From: Paralithodes platypus
Taxonomy: Eukaryota; Arthropoda; Malacostraca; Decapoda; Lithodidae
Length of the DNA: 64,000 nucleotides
Reading direction: 5' to 3'
Assembly (NCBI GenBank): GCA_032716605.1
Contig: CM064569.1
Coordinates: 12,617,493 to 12,681,492, forward strand
Each line of letters opens with the position of its first letter. Position 1 is the stretch's first letter. The position numbers and the translations under genes are program-made. Of the stretch, positions 11,264 to 22,799 are shown one piece after another. The notes under the pieces were generated by a model. It was not told the origin of the DNA. It saw nothing but the letters and a program-made list of their open reading frames with translations, and searched no databases.

Positions 11264-12745
11264 CTAAAGGCATCCTCCATTCATAAAATGTTTGTAACAA
11301 CTGGATTTAAACATTTGTAGATTGTAAGTTTGTGGAAAGCAATTCGAGGGAAGTGAATTCCAAAGAGTAGTAGCTCTGGGGATAAATGAATTCTGATAAG
11401 CAGAAGTTCTGCATTGTGGAGGAGAAAGTGTAAATTCATGGGCGCTCTCAGCTGCCCTAGTTCTACGGGGAAAGATGTGGAGAGGCGGCACAATTGAAGC
11501 AAGTTCCTCGGAACAATTGCTGTGAAAATATCTGTAGAATAATGCAAGGGATGCAACGTTTCTTCGTATGGATAATGTAGGAAGGTCCTGTGTGATTGTA
11601 GGGTTATTGATTAATCTAATAGCTTTATTTTGAATCTTGTCCAACTGCCTCAATGCAACCACTCCACTTCCACCCCACAGAGGTGAACAGTAATCCATCT
11701 GAGAACGCACATGACTTTTATATATCACGGCCAACTGCTCGTCAGTGAAGAATTCTCGAACTCTGTACAGGAGTCCCAGTTTTTTAGAGGCATTCTTAGC
11801 AATGCTTCTAACATAATGTGTCCAGCTCAAGTTAGTAGTTAATGTTACACCGAGAATGTCAATACTAGGGGAAGTGGGAATATTTACATCATTACCAAAT
11901 ATATGGGAGTCAGTGAGATTCTGTCGGTTAGAAAATTGAATGTATTTGGTTTTCTGTGCATTAAAGGAAACTAGATTCTTTTGTCCCCATCCATTAATTC
12001 TAGAAAGGTCCTGGTTCAGAGAAATTGCAGTGTTTATTTTTGAATTTATAAGATCGGGTTGGGTGAAAGAATTGGTAAATGTGAAGGAACTGTGGAGTAT
12101 TGAGTCATCTGCGTAGGAATGTATTGGATTATGAGTGGTAGATATGAGATCATTGATATGAATGAGGAACATAATTGGGGCCAAAACTGATCCCTGGGGA
12201 ACACCAGCATTTATTGAGTGAAATTGAGAATAAAGGCCATCTACCATTACACATATTTTTCTGTTATGAAGATAAGAAGAAATTAGTGGAACTAATGATG
12301 CAAGGCCGTAGTGTGACATCTTCGACAATAAGGATTGATGCCAGACTCTATCAAATGCCTTTGATATATCCAGTGCTATTGTATGTGTTTCACCATGTTG
12401 GTCGTGTAGCTTGGTTGATTTGATGCGTAAGAAGGCAAAGCATGTCTGCAGTTGATCGACATCGTCTAAAACCATATTGCCTATCACTGATTAATTTATT
12501 ATTCTCAAGATGCTTAATTATGTGATTATTTAATATAATTTCAAAGACTTTACCAAGAGTGGAAGTTATAGCTATTGGTCTGTAGTTTGATGGATCTGAA
12601 GAGGCACCTTTTTTAGGAACTGGATGGATGTTTGCTTCTTTCCAGGGTACTGGGAAGCATGAGGTATGAGTACACAGACGGAAAATGTTTGCCAATACAG
12701 GAGCGAGCACCAAGGAGCAATTCTTAAGTACTATTGGAGGAATTT
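11264..12745 (-). pseudogene. LINE-D1 reverse transcriptase
   Basis: After the in-frame stop the frame continues: HPVPKKGASSDPSNYRPIA, KLISDRQYGFRRCRST, then one extra C near 12,405 shifts the frame. It resumes with TIALDISKAFDRVWH, NAGVPQGSVLAP and the catalytic YADD (12,104-12,115). The thumb and C-terminal region (WTHYVRSIAKNASKKLGLLYR, MDYCSPLWGG) run to a stop at 11,264. D2 lacks the extra base. All RT core motifs are present. No RNase H or C-terminal zinc segment follows, and the 3' UTR is only about 60 bp before the poly-A. Confidence 0.92.
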
Positions 12746-13892
12746 AATCTGGACCAGGAGCCTTATCTACTGAGAGATTCTGCAAAATAGTTTTGACATG
12801 TCTGGTGTGGATCTTAAGTGAGGGAATTTCAGGCGAATTAAAATTAAGTACAGGGACATCTTGATTTATTTCATCTAAGGTTGAGTTGGTGGAGAAAATA
12901 TCCGCAAGAAGGTTAGCTTTACCTCGTGGGTCACTTACAAGATTGCCAGTCGGAGATTTTAATGGTCGAATGGATGAAGCAGTAGTGAAGTTGGATTTAA
13001 ATGAGTTAAGAGTAGACCAAAATATTTTGTTATCATTTGGATTATTTAGAAGTTTATTTGCCTGCTTGTGGAGAAAGTTTGATTTAGTTAGGTTTAATAC
13101 AGTTTTGGCATGATTTCTGATGTTTCTAAAGTAATTAAAGGCTTCATGAGTTTTTGATCTTGTGTATGCATTGTAGGCTATTGCTTTTTGTTCAGTTACT
13201 CTAGCACAATTATGGTCAAACCATTTAGGTGAATTAGATCTTTTACTGTACTTTTGATGAGGAATAAAAGTTTCCATTCCAATTTTTACAAAATCTTGTA
13301 TGTGGCTCAAGGTGGAGTGTGCATCATTAGAAAAGAAAGAGGTCCAGGGAATATCAATAAAGAAACCTTGAAGACCCTCCCAGTCTGCCCTATCGTACTG
13401 CCATTTAGTCACCAAAACAGGTTCAGAGTGGGAAGGTGTGGTAGGTGATAGACAGGTGGCCTGTATCAGACAGTGATCAGAAGATCCAAGCGGTGACCTC
13501 ACTGTAACATCATAATTTTCTGAATTGGTTGTTAAAAATAAGTCCAGTAAGTGGGAATTATGATTAGGATTATCTGGTACACGGGTGGGTTGGTTGACTA
13601 GTTGAGTGAGATTAAATGAGTCTGCAAATAGCTCACATTCAAGACCAGCATCATCAGTCCTGGCTGAATGAGTGAGCCATTCAACATTATTGACATTAAA
13701 ATCACCCAACACAGTGATTTCAGAAGAATCATTTAAGTTGAGGACACTGAGTTGTGAGGACAGAGAATCAAAAAGACTTTGCTCTGGAGGAGTATTTGGG
13801 GAACGGTAGATGCAACATATGTATTTAAATTTACCAGCAGAAATTAATTTGTATATAGAATAATCAAAATAGGGACAATTGAAACTAGTAAC
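12714..13892 (-). pseudogene. LINE-D1 AP endonuclease and linker
   Basis: Open frame covering the C-terminal half of an exonuclease-endonuclease-phosphatase domain: LGDFNVNNVEWL (the GDFN motif), QPTRVPDNPN, LLDLFLTTN and [12 protein letters not shown] (SDH). An RT-proximal linker rich in Asn and Lys follows. The frame ends at a TAA immediately after DKAPGPD (about 12,747), at the entry to the RT fingers. Copy D2 carries exactly the same stop. The enzyme would nick target DNA to prime reverse transcription. The missing N-terminus is due to truncation at 13,892. Confidence 0.9.
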
Positions 13893-14920
13893 TAGTAGTT
13901 TCTATAATATTGCATTTACTAAGAGGCAATCTATAAACCTATTGTATACCTTAGCTCCATCTATATCCTCGATTGTGCTAGGACAGTATTCTGTTGTATA
14001 AACGTATCATTTATGTACATATAACTATATGTAACAAGTATAAGTAGGAGCTAAGATAAATAAAACTGTTCATTAATATTATACTCAGTGTTATATGTAT
14101 CCTCTATTTGACTTCTATGCATGTAGTGTATGATCTTGGAATTTCCCAGTCAGGTAGAACTCACCACAACCAATATACAACCCCAGTAAAAACCCTGGTA
14201 TAACAATATCCATTACGCTGCACGCATGATAAGTGTGACCTTCAGTGCTACCAGTTGTTGCCCTCCGAACCGCCAACTTGGAGTGGTAGGATTATAGTTG
14301 GCCAATGTATGCTACCAAATCCTACAGTAATTCATAATATCTCTTACATTTCGAAACCCATTACGTAATCAAACAGTATACTAGGACCATGTGGCTGGGA
14401 AAGTGTAGATAGCAGAGTAGAGGTGTTGTAGATAGCAGAGTAGAGGTGTTGTAGATAGAGGAAGGTGTTGGAATGGCTTTGTTGTGCATGTCATTAGTCT
14501 GTATAAGTCATCGAGGTGTTTCCCGACTGGGTGCGAGCATGTGAAACACGCTAGGACGTACTATAACACCCACTAAATGTCCGCCTCCAGTACTATGACT
14601 TGCCTCCTCTTACTTTATGATGTACGTTCACGCTGTCTGATTATATTTTGTCTGAACATTATTTCTGATTACTGGGTAGTGGTAATACTGTACTACGCAG
14701 TATCAGCGTGTTTATATATATTTGTTTGTATGTGGTAATGGTTTGTTAGTAATGGTTTGCCTTCTGATGTGTTCAGAAGTGGTAATTTTAATTCTGCGGT
14801 AAGTAAGGCTTGGTTTCGTAGAGTAGAGTTCGCTTTAACCTTCTTGATTTGTGTGTTTGGGTGCATGTGGAGATCCAATTAGCATTACTTTTCCCACTTG
14901 AGCCCATTGCACTTTCTTTA

Positions 14921-14921
<1 letters not shown>
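13893..14921. other. Spacer; possible LTR-like stretch, unconfirmed
   Basis: The junction at 13,881-13,902 forms a small palindrome (GAAACTAGTAACTAGTAGTTTC). Around 14,060 an AATAAAACTG signal lies in a 500-bp AT-rich stretch that reads like the R-U5 part of an LTR, but no partner repeat was found in the window. A 26-bp unit (GATAGCAGAGTAGAGGTGTT) is tandemly duplicated at 14,408-14,460. No gene is seen. Confidence 0.4.

Positions 14922-14973
<52 letters not shown>
14922..14973. repeat. (TAA)n microsatellite
   Basis: About 17 uninterrupted TAA/AAT units. The overlapping open frames (poly-Ile) on both strands are products of the repeat. Confidence 0.97.
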
Positions 14974-14975
<2 letters not shown>

Positions 14976-15116
14976 TAATAATAGCAATTATAAAAATATT
15001 AATAATTTTAATAATATTCAAAATAATGACAATGATCATGACTAATTTTGTCATGCTATTATTACTAGCTTTAATAAAGACATGGGAAAAAGTAGGGATA
15101 GGTTAGTAGGCCTACC

Positions 15117-15485
15117 TTAACTCAATCAATGCAGGGGATTTTCCACTATATTAGGGCTCATTCAGCCACTCTTGATTGCTTAAACAAGTGCCTGAATGAA
15201 ATTAAATGCTTGTAGCAAAACACTAGAAGAAAAGAGCTTTCAAATGACACCAGAACAAGCTCGCAAGCTTACAGCAAAATTCGCTAAAAATTAACAATGT
15301 TCCGCTACATTTGCCTTTGGCAACACTGAATATGTCTCTGACGTGGCGGGACAGATTTTGTTCCGCGGTGAACCTGCTGATGAATAGACAGGGACCTACC
15401 ACTCATCTCCACAGGCTATATTAGGGTAATAATTACAGGATGCTTTCAGGACATGTATGTAAGTCAACCGCAGTGAAAGGGTTAA
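15117..15485. mobile_element. TTAA-flanked MITE (piggyBac-like), degenerate ends
   Basis: TTAA at 15,117-15,120 and 15,482-15,485 bound 361 bp. The left end CTCAATCAATGCAGGGGATT and the complement of the right end CCCTTTCACTGCGGTTGACT agree at about two thirds of positions. This fits an older piggyBac-type MITE. The right TTAA is shared with the next element. Confidence 0.65.
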
Positions 15486-15613
15486 GGGTGGTTCACACAT
15501 AGCCGAGTCGGTGCGCGAGTCCAACACGAGTGATGAAATTTTGCTATTCGGCAATGACTCGTCGAGACTCCTCAACACTCGTGTTAGACTCGTGTATACT
15601 CTTTGTTTACTCG

Positions 15614-15694
15614 ACACACTCGTGGGTACTCGCCACGGGGTCCAAAAATGTCATGCATGCATGACATTTTTGCGAGTACCCACGAGTGTGGCCT
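15614..15694. repeat. Long imperfect palindrome (hairpin) inside the MITE
   Basis: CACACTCGTGGGTACTCG on the left pairs with its exact complement on the right. Inside this lies a second perfect stem, AAAAATGTCATGCAT and its complement, so about 70 bp folds back on itself. Only a short CCACGGGGTCC segment is unpaired. Confidence 0.93.
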
Positions 15695-16649
15695 ACATAC
15701 GTGTAGACTCATGTACATACGTGTTAACTCGTGTTTGAGTCTGAATAACTCTTCATTATTCGTGTTAACTAGTGTTGACTCGTGTAAACCCGTGTAACAC
15801 TCTTTGGTGATTCGTCGATTATCGTCATCATTTCGACGTTGTATTTTGTATGTCGAAATCAAATGTATGTGACTCCCGGTGTTGTTTTGCATCCAATTAA
15901 TATTTATAGTTACTTTATTCACATAAATTAATAATTTTAATTTACAATTTTCCTTTACTCAAGTTTTAAATAACTTGTTAACAGAAACACAAATAAGTAA
16001 TATTAATTAAATACTTTTTGGAAGAATAGATAACATAATTATGATGATTAAGCAATTTGAAGGACATAGTTCATGGTAGAACATACTGTATAAGGGAAAT
16101 ATGCTGAAAAATATTATAATACTGTTATGGATTTATGGATATAAGAACATAATACTATGCGCTGTACTGTCCCTGAAAACATAATAAGGGTCGTATTTGT
16201 CATTAATATGATAAATTTCACATGAAAAAAAAAAAAAAAAAAAAAAAAAATCCATGCGCTGTAGTCATACTCGCTCCCCTCCCCGTCCTGGCCTCAACCC
16301 CGACCCCCGTTACTGTGATAATGTTGATAAGCCTTGTGCCCGATTGATAATGCAAAACTATTGAACATACTTAAAAGTGTATGTTACTTGGTCTCTATAT
16401 AATCTGTGAATCATTTCCGATATGATGGAATTAAAGATTTTTTTTTCCACCAACTCATAATCAGCAAAAACGACACAAATGTCAATTAAAAACATGTTAC
16501 AATATTTCCCATCATTTTGTGTATAACGTGGGAAAAAAAAAACATAAAATCTATCAAACGTAAATCTTCTGTCTCCGAAGCTCGGGCCTCGCACAGCAAG
16601 ACGGAGGGGAGGGTTGAAATATTTTGTAGACTATCTTATTTAATGTTTA

Positions 16650-17012
16650 TCTATGTGCTGGAAGGATATTATATTTTTCAATTCCATCGCATTAGAAATT
16701 ATTCAAAGATTACAAAAGTCCAAATAAGACATAGTTATGTTAATGTATAAGGGAGTTACGTAGATGCATTAGAGAGATAGATAGATATAAAGAGAGTTGC
16801 AGAGGGGGAAGTGAGGGATAAACACGAACTATTATGAGACAGACGGACTTAATTGGTTCTGAAAAGACAAAGGATACATTTTTATTGACTCTTTTTCCTG
16901 TTATTATTTGTGTCTTAGAAGGGTAATATTATTTTCAATTCCATCGTATTAGAAATGATTCATAGATTAAAAAAGGCCAAATAAGACATAGTTATAATAT
17001 ATGTAGGGAGAT
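16650..17012. repeat. Diverged direct duplication inside the MITE
   Basis: The block ATTTTCAATTCCATCGCATT..AGAAATTATTC..AGATTA..AAATAAGACATAGTTAT occurs at about 16,671-16,740 and again at about 16,930-17,000 with scattered changes. It is followed in both by GGGAG..AGATGCATTA. Spacing is about 260 bp. Confidence 0.85.
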
Positions 17013-18408
17013 AGATGCATTAAATAGACAGAAAAAACAAAAAACAAAAAGTTATCTCAATTTATCTGGTGAACATTACCCAAATATATGAGAAAAATAT
17101 AAATAAAATCATACTAATGAATAATATCGCTGAAATAAATATAGAAAATAAATAATCATGTACGAGGATTGTTAATATTGACACTCGTGTTGACCCATGT
17201 TACACTTGTGTTGACCCGTGTTACACTCGTTTTGACCCGTGTTACACTCGTGTTGATCCGTGTTACACTCGTCGTGACTCGTACCTACTCTTTGTTTACG
17301 TGCCCTGGAATTTGACCGTTATTTTTCAAATTTTTGACACTCGTCTTGGGTTCGTGTTACACTCGTTTTGACCCTCAGTTACTGGTACAGACTCTTGAAT
17401 GAACACGTGTTGACTCGTATTGACTCGAGTTAACTCGTGTTACACTCTCGTTGACTCGGGATCAATTTCTACTCGAGGCCGACTCGGCCTCCAGCGACGG
17501 CAATAATCGACGAGTGTGACTCGTGTTGGACTCGCGCACCGACTCGGCTATGTGTGAACCAGGCTTTAAGCATCATTGGGTGGATAAAGGAGCGGTTACA
17601 CATGTCCAAATTTTTGCCACTTGGGTGACTTTTGTAACCACTACCGGCGATTCCTACGACACCTAATATAAAGGTGGTTACACATGCAGGAAGAGAGTTG
17701 CTCATAGCACTATCTCCCGTACACTCTTTTGTTCTCACTTCAAAATTAATTGGTCTTAATTCGGCCGTTTTAGCTTCCCGTCATGCTATTAATACATCAC
17801 AATTCCTATGATAAAGCTGAGTATATATAAAAACCAAGGTATGTATGACTATACTGCTCGTCATTACATAAAACAAGGGACATGAATCCACGTCTCGGTA
17901 AAAGTGCAAGTCAGTTGAAACAGCAGCACGCTCATGATTGGCTATCTTATCATTACCCTGATCATTTATTTATTATCTGTATTGTTCCTTATTTATTCAT
18001 TAAACTAGATATGTTTAAGTAATTTTAATGATTACTTAATAAATTACAGTACTATCCGAATCTAAAGAGCTCCTAAAGAACACAGGAAACACAATAACAA
18101 CGTATATACAGTATCATAAAGTAAACACAAGTAAGATAAAGAAATTATAAACCAAGAAGTAAGCGAGAGAGAAGACTGGCTGACCCGGGCTCACCCGGTT
18201 TAGCCAATCACAGGCCGTGCTTTACGTATTACACATTTAAAATAGGCAGTGACAGTATTTCTTTCCTTGCTTGTGTTTACTGTATTATAAGTACGATTTT
18301 ATGTGTTCCATGTGATATTTTATAGCTCTTAAAGGTTCGGATATCACCTGTCACATTATCATTAGAAGTATTAAAACTTATTTAGTTTAATATAGCCTAC
18401 TGCATATG

Positions 18409-18410
<2 letters not shown>

Positions 18411-18487
<77 letters not shown>

Positions 18488-18488
18488 C
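18411..18488. repeat. (TA)n microsatellite
   Basis: A long alternating AT run with two ATACAT interruptions. Confidence 0.97.
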
Positions 18489-18610
18489 CGGGTATATATA
18501 TTTAGGCTATAAGCTACATATAGAATATATTTCCACGACATAGCCTACTAATTCACGCCAAACACTATTACCTTATTCTGTATATGTAGGCTACTAAGTT
18601 ATTTAACACC

Positions 18611-18844
18611 TTAACCCTCTCCGACATATGACGCGATTTTTAGCCTATTAGGGATACTTTAAAGCCTTTGTTACCATCAGGGGTATTTAGAAACCTTTAG
18701 TTTAGTTACTTCAACCTCTGCAGTTGTCTTTGAGTTAGCTGTGGGCAGAAAACTAATTTTGGAGGTAATTATATGAGTGAGAGAACTCTTATTTCTTATT
18801 GCTAATCTGGCAACCTATGCGTCATATGTGCGTGAAAGGGTTAA
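18611..18844. mobile_element. piggyBac-type MITE, 226 bp, TTAA flanked
   Basis: TTAA at 18,611-18,614 and 18,841-18,844. Left end CCCTCTCCGACATATGACGC, complement of right end CCCTTTCACGCACATATGACGC. This is a clear inverted pair with a small offset. It starts with CCC as piggyBac elements do. It is nested in the 2.4-kb element and shares its right TTAA with the next element. Confidence 0.85.
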
Positions 18845-19323
18845 GAGCGGGTGGTGGAGTATATTTGACCGTGCCGCCCAGCGGTTTTTTTTTTTTACCA
18901 TAAATGGGGTTGTTTCCGTGCTCTTTTTCATGCATAAACAAGAGCCAGATCGTAATACAAGTATGTATCCCTGAAAGGGCGTAAATTGAGCTTTCCAATG
19001 ACACCCGAACCATCCTTCTACGATCACTGGTTGTCTTGCAACGATCATGCAACCGAAGGGCAAAATCGATAAAATACGGTAATTTTGTTACATAATTACG
19101 TGTGTAGCGAGTGAGAGAGGGTGGATGTGTGTGGAGTAAATGTCAGTGGGCCCACGACAGTCGTGGCGAGCGGTCATGAGGTAACCTACGCTCCTCCCAC
19201 CGCTCGGCTCTCTCTCAGAGCCAATATTGCGCCAAAATTGCACACAGACTTAAGTCGGGCTCCGCCACATTGTCCAGCTTTTTAGATACGGACTTAAGTC
19301 GGGCCCCGATAGACAAGGGTTAA
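18841..19323 (+). mobile_element. TTAA-bounded repeat family T, copy 1
   Basis: About 475 bp between TTAA sites, about 93-95% identical by eye to 48,678-49,117. Landmarks are a CGGTTTTTT..CCATAAATGGGG block, CATGCATAAACAAGAGCCAG, CGAAGGGCAAAATCG, CTTAAGTCGGGC twice, and GATAGACAAGGG at the right end. The two ends are only weakly inverted, so the transposon class is inferred from the TTAA sites. Open frames here are not genes. Confidence 0.75.
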
Positions 19324-19968
19324 AGAGTAGCCTACTATTTAGCACATCGCATTAACCGAATCTATAATGCATAAATACGGTATTTTATCAAGATTACAAA
19401 GCATACAGAATACATAATTTGTAATACTGAAGGAATTATTAGGCTAACCATTGGAGTAACGAAACTACTATTCATATTTAGTTTTAAATCGTTTACTGTT
19501 GCAAATTATAATTGTAAGTTGATTATAATAACCGATATATGATACATTTAATCCCTTGAGAGAAAAATCTTCCCATTCTTGCCCAAAGATATTGTAGGCT
19601 ATTTGTACAAACTTGAAATTGCGCATTCATACTGTAACCTACTTCTTGATTAAACCGTTTTTTCTCATCCCAATTTATTGAATATTATACTGTTATGACA
19701 TATACTGTATATTTAAGGATTGAGCATTATTATAGTATATTAATGCTTGCACATCATATACTGTATATAGTTATCACATTACTACTATTGCATGCAACCC
19801 ATATTTATAGTTGCCGCAACAGGGAATGCGTCCCGTACGTTCAGGACGCAAAAGTTGCCTTATTCGGGTGACAAATGGGTCCCCCAAAAGTTGCCTGGGG
19901 CGCAAAAGTTGCTCCACGGATCAACTTTTGTCACCGATTCGGGCAACTCGGGCATGTGTAACCGCCCC

Positions 19969-20456
19969 TTAACCCTTAAAAAGCGGCTCACCACTTAAGT
20001 CGAGTTAAATAAAGCTGGACTATGTGGCGGCGCTCGACATAACTCGAGTGGCAATTTCAGCACGTAATGTGGCTGAGAGAGAGAGACAAGTGGTGGCAGG
20101 AGACTAGCGAGCGTATGACTGCTCCAGACCACCGCGGCGAACCTACTGACACAAATCTCAGCTCCCTCCTCCCTCTCTCACTCGCTACATACTCAATTAT
20201 GTACCGAAAGTACCGAATTACCTGCTTTTTGCACTCGCGTTGCACGGTTATTGCAAGAAAACTATCCATCATACAAGGATCGTTATGGTGTCATTCGAAA
20301 GCTCTGTTTATTCCCTTTCAGGGATAGATACTTGTTTTACGTTCTGGGTCTTATTTAGGCATGAAAATGATCACGTAAACAGCCCTATTTTGGCTAAAAA
20401 TACCCCGCTGGGCGGTACACATAAATAAACCGCATTGGCCGCTCGTAAGGTGTTAA
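19969..20456 (-). mobile_element. TTAA-bounded repeat family T, copy 2 (inverted, diverged)
   Basis: Read on the minus strand it follows copy 1: CACCTTACGAGCGGCC end, AAATAGGGCTGTTTACGTG, GAATGACACCATAACGATCC, then CACTTAAGTCG near the far end. TTAA lies at both edges (19,969-19,972, 20,453-20,456). It abuts the 2.4-kb element, sharing its TTAA. It is more diverged than copies 1 and 3. Confidence 0.75.
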
Positions 20457-20519
20457 GTTGTGTAATTTATTCAACTTACAACACAGGGTCATATAATCCA
20501 GGTTACCATAGTTTACCTC

Positions 20520-20670
20520 CTTGGATAGAACGTCACAAGTGTCAACTAACTCCAGGTCATTATTTGCTGCTAGGTGAACAGAGGCGTTGAGTGCAATGAG
20601 ACTTGCTCAAATAGTCTCACCTTGCCCAGGAAACGAACCATAGTCTTCTCGGCTGTGAACAGAATGCACA
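20520..20670 (-). mobile_element. Decayed tRNA-derived SINE
   Basis: On the minus strand GACTATGGTTCGTTTCC resembles a mutated B box followed by GGGCAAGGTGAGAC. The downstream AACGCCTCTGTTCACCTAGC and AGCAAATAATGACC read like the body of a common tRNA-derived SINE. There is no intact promoter. Assignment rests on pattern only. Confidence 0.4.
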
Positions 20671-21046
20671 TAATAACCAGCTTTTAGACAGTTGCTTCTG
20701 GCCATCATTAGACAATTTTATACAGCTTAATCCTTACAATACCAGCGATGACTCACAGCTGTCAGTAAAAAAGTGATGCGCCAGTACCAGCGACGGCTCT
20801 CAGCCATGAGTAATATACGATCTTTGCTCTGCTAATATCTAGCAGGAGTTGTTAACATGACTTGGAGGCACTGCTGTGAGAAGTTGGCAACAATTATCAA
20901 GGTCCCTCAAAGCTACTCCAGGCTGGCTGACTCAGTTACCCACCAACTCTGGTGCTGAGAGGGTGTTGTCTCATTTCTTTTGGCAACAAGTCTGGTACTG
21001 GTGGGTACTCTTAATCTACCATGCCATGGCACAGTAGGGGTTAAGG
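20671..21046. other. Spacer with a duplicated CCAGTACCAGCGA..GGCTCTCAG-like motif
   Basis: Short related segments (CCAGCGATGACTCACAGCTGTC and CCAGCGACGGCTCTCAGCCATG) lie near 20,743 and 20,786. No gene or named element is recognised. Confidence 0.5.
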
Positions 21047-22237
21047 TAAGGGTAGGCCACACCTTGACACCCCCAATCTTTCAAAAATCCTAAAACCCCC
21101 TTAATTTTATGTTTTTTTTAAAATATGTTTGTTATTATATTAGTTAGTAGTACTATCCTCTATATGTTCACCGAAATTGGTTGCTTTTCTATGTTTTTTT
21201 ATTTTGTATTTAATTAATGTTGTTTTTCCATTAAAATTCCCAATTTCATATTAAAACCTCTTGAAACCTCTTGAAACGTGGATAGGCATTGGTAAACCAC
21301 ATATTACACAAAGAGTCGTTATAATATCACGGTTTTCATTAATATAAAGTGCCCAAAATTATTTTTGTGCATTATCGTATAATTAAATTCATGAATTCTT
21401 GAAATATTTCCTATATTATGTTCAATAGTTCGGTCCCATGAATAGAAAACGCAATTTTACCATGACTTGTTGCTTATATATATAGGTGTGTTGCATATAT
21501 GTGCATCATTATACATATATAAGTCTATAAATACTCGTGGCAGAGGGGCTAAAAGGTGAAAATGTAATTAAAAGTTACAGGAGATTCCATTTCTAACATT
21601 CATTTTAGTGGTCTTGGCGAAAAAATAATCAGTTACTCCTCTTATTATCGTTTTCTCTGCACACGCTCTATAAGAGAAAACGAAATAACTGCGAATTTCA
21701 TGGTAAACTATTATATTTTATAATATTTTACTATTTAGACTGGATTCTGAAATTTGTGGTTTTGTACTTCATAATGTTATGATAGACATAACATGACATA
21801 TGACATTATTTATATATATATATATATAACTATATATATGCATGGATATTCATATATATCATATTTTTTCATATTTATTGATATTTATCTTTCTTATAGC
21901 TATATTTTTTGCATTATTATTTATTTATTTATTTATTTATTTTTGTTTGGCCTTTACCAACGATTTTTCGTCTCACCCCTGGGGGTCCTAAGCAGCTGAA
22001 TCATCGGAAAGGGGTTTTGTTTTACCAGGGATGGGCCTCTTCCCTTTCCTCATCAGCCACAGCTACCCACTTACTCTTATCATAAGTTATCAATATCCGC
22101 CAGCGGCATACTCTTGCATTTGTGCACACTAAATATGGTTCCACATGTTCTTCTTGACCAAAGGAACATTTTAAGAAGAAAGAAAACAAATCGAAATTCC
22201 ATTGAAAATTTTGGGCTCAACGTGTGGCCTACCCTTA
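21047..22237. mobile_element. 1.2-kb inverted-repeat element, TA duplication
   Basis: Left end AGGGTAGGCCACACCTTGAC at 21,049 and right end complement AGGGTAGGCCACACGTTGAG ending at about 22,235. That is 18 of 20 matching, each with TA outside. The TA target fits a Tc1/mariner-type non-autonomous element. The interior is AT-rich with a TA run and (TTTA)n near 21,920-21,945, and has no transposase. Confidence 0.65.
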
Positions 22238-22402
22238 ATTAAGGAGGATCTGTGGGAATTATCATGGTAAAGACTATCTCAATTAATCCTCTGACCCTCA
22301 TATACCCTTCCTAATCTGAATAACATTGTCTAATAAAACCGGAAAACAGAGAAGAAATGCGTATTGGATCTTGAAAGGGTTAAGACACCGAAATAATTTA
22401 CC

Positions 22403-22640
22403 AATCAGTATGGCTAAGTGGTACCGCACTCGCCTCGTGCGTTGGAGGCCCGAGTTTGATCACCTGCCGGAGCACGATAGGTTTATTTACCTACAGGTAG
22501 GTTACCCTTAGCTGCATTGGCGTACATTAGAGGAGGTGTGGTAGACCAGTGTCCAATGTACACATGTATATGCTAGCACCTTATCAGCAGGAACGAGCTA
22601 CTTTCACATTCACATCCACAGCTATTCCAACAATACTGTA
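22403..22640 (+). mobile_element. tRNA-derived SINE
   Basis: Starts with a consensus A box (TGGCTAAGTGG, 22,411-22,421), then CACTCGCCTCGTGCGTTGGAG, then a mutated B box (CGAGTTTGATCACC). The order and spacing match a tRNA head. A body rich in ACCTACAGGTAGGTTACC and CTGCATTGGCGTACATT follows. The B box has changes from GGTTCGANTCC, so the copy is old. Confidence 0.7.
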
Positions 22641-22799
22641 CACTATAGTCTATTCAAAATATTTAGGCCATATATATTAACTACTAACATTTATATCTCA
22701 AAAACGACTCAAGTTATCAAGTTAATATTTCTACCATTTGGGAAGAGTCAGGCAGGGAATTGGTATAGGAGTTTACAGCTCAAAAACACAAGTCTAAGA

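Larger units (their letters stand above)
11185..13892 (-). mobile_element. LINE family D, copy D1 (5'-truncated, poly-A tail)
   Basis: Non-LTR retrotransposon on the minus strand. The plus-strand poly-T run at 11,185-11,206 is its poly-A tail. Coding order is AP endonuclease then reverse transcriptase, with no RNase H. It is nearly identical to copy D2 (38.6-42.0 kb). Alignment with D2 ends at about 13,892, inside the endonuclease, so D1 is 5'-truncated. Because the two copies are so similar, both are recent relative to the other LINEs here. The YADDS catalytic motif and overall order resemble LINE-A; the clade within the CR1/Jockey group is not fixed by eye. Confidence 0.92.
15482..17568. 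mobile_element. 2.1-kb MITE with TTA duplication and 'GGTTCACACATAG' inverted ends
   Basis: The ends are long inverted repeats of about 40 bp: left GGTTCACACATAGCCGAGTC continuing through GGTGCGCGAGTCC, and the right end its exact complement at 17,520-17,562. A TTA (TTAA) flank is present on both sides (15,482, 17,566). TTA/TAA target sites with related ends are also seen in the elements at 17.6-20.0 kb and 26.9-27.3 kb, which suggests one PIF/Harbinger-like group. No transposase is seen. The interior holds subterminal repeats of a CGTGTTGACTCGTG motif, a long hairpin, a poly-A run (16,225-16,249) and a duplicated block. Confidence 0.85.
17585..19972. mobile_element. 2.4-kb composite MITE with TAA duplication and 'CGGTTACACATG' ends
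   Basis: Left end AGGAGCGGTTACACATG (from 17,588) and right end complement AGGGGCGGTTACACATG (to 19,969), flanked by TAA at 17,585-17,587 and 19,970-19,972. The ends resemble those of the neighbouring 2.1-kb element. A second left-type end (AGGTGGTTACACATGCAGG) lies at about 17,672, so the left terminus is duplicated or nested. The interior contains two TTAA-bounded MITEs and a long AT microsatellite. There is no coding region. Confidence 0.75.

Noticed and set aside
13990..14220. 5' LTR followed by a primer site (TGGTATAACAAT)
   Set aside because: No second LTR, no gag or pol nearby, and the primer-like match is short.
22283..22383. Possible 93-bp TTAA-flanked MITE
   Set aside because: TTAA is present on both sides and the right end reads CCCTTTCAAG, but the left end (TCCTCTGACC) does not pair well enough.
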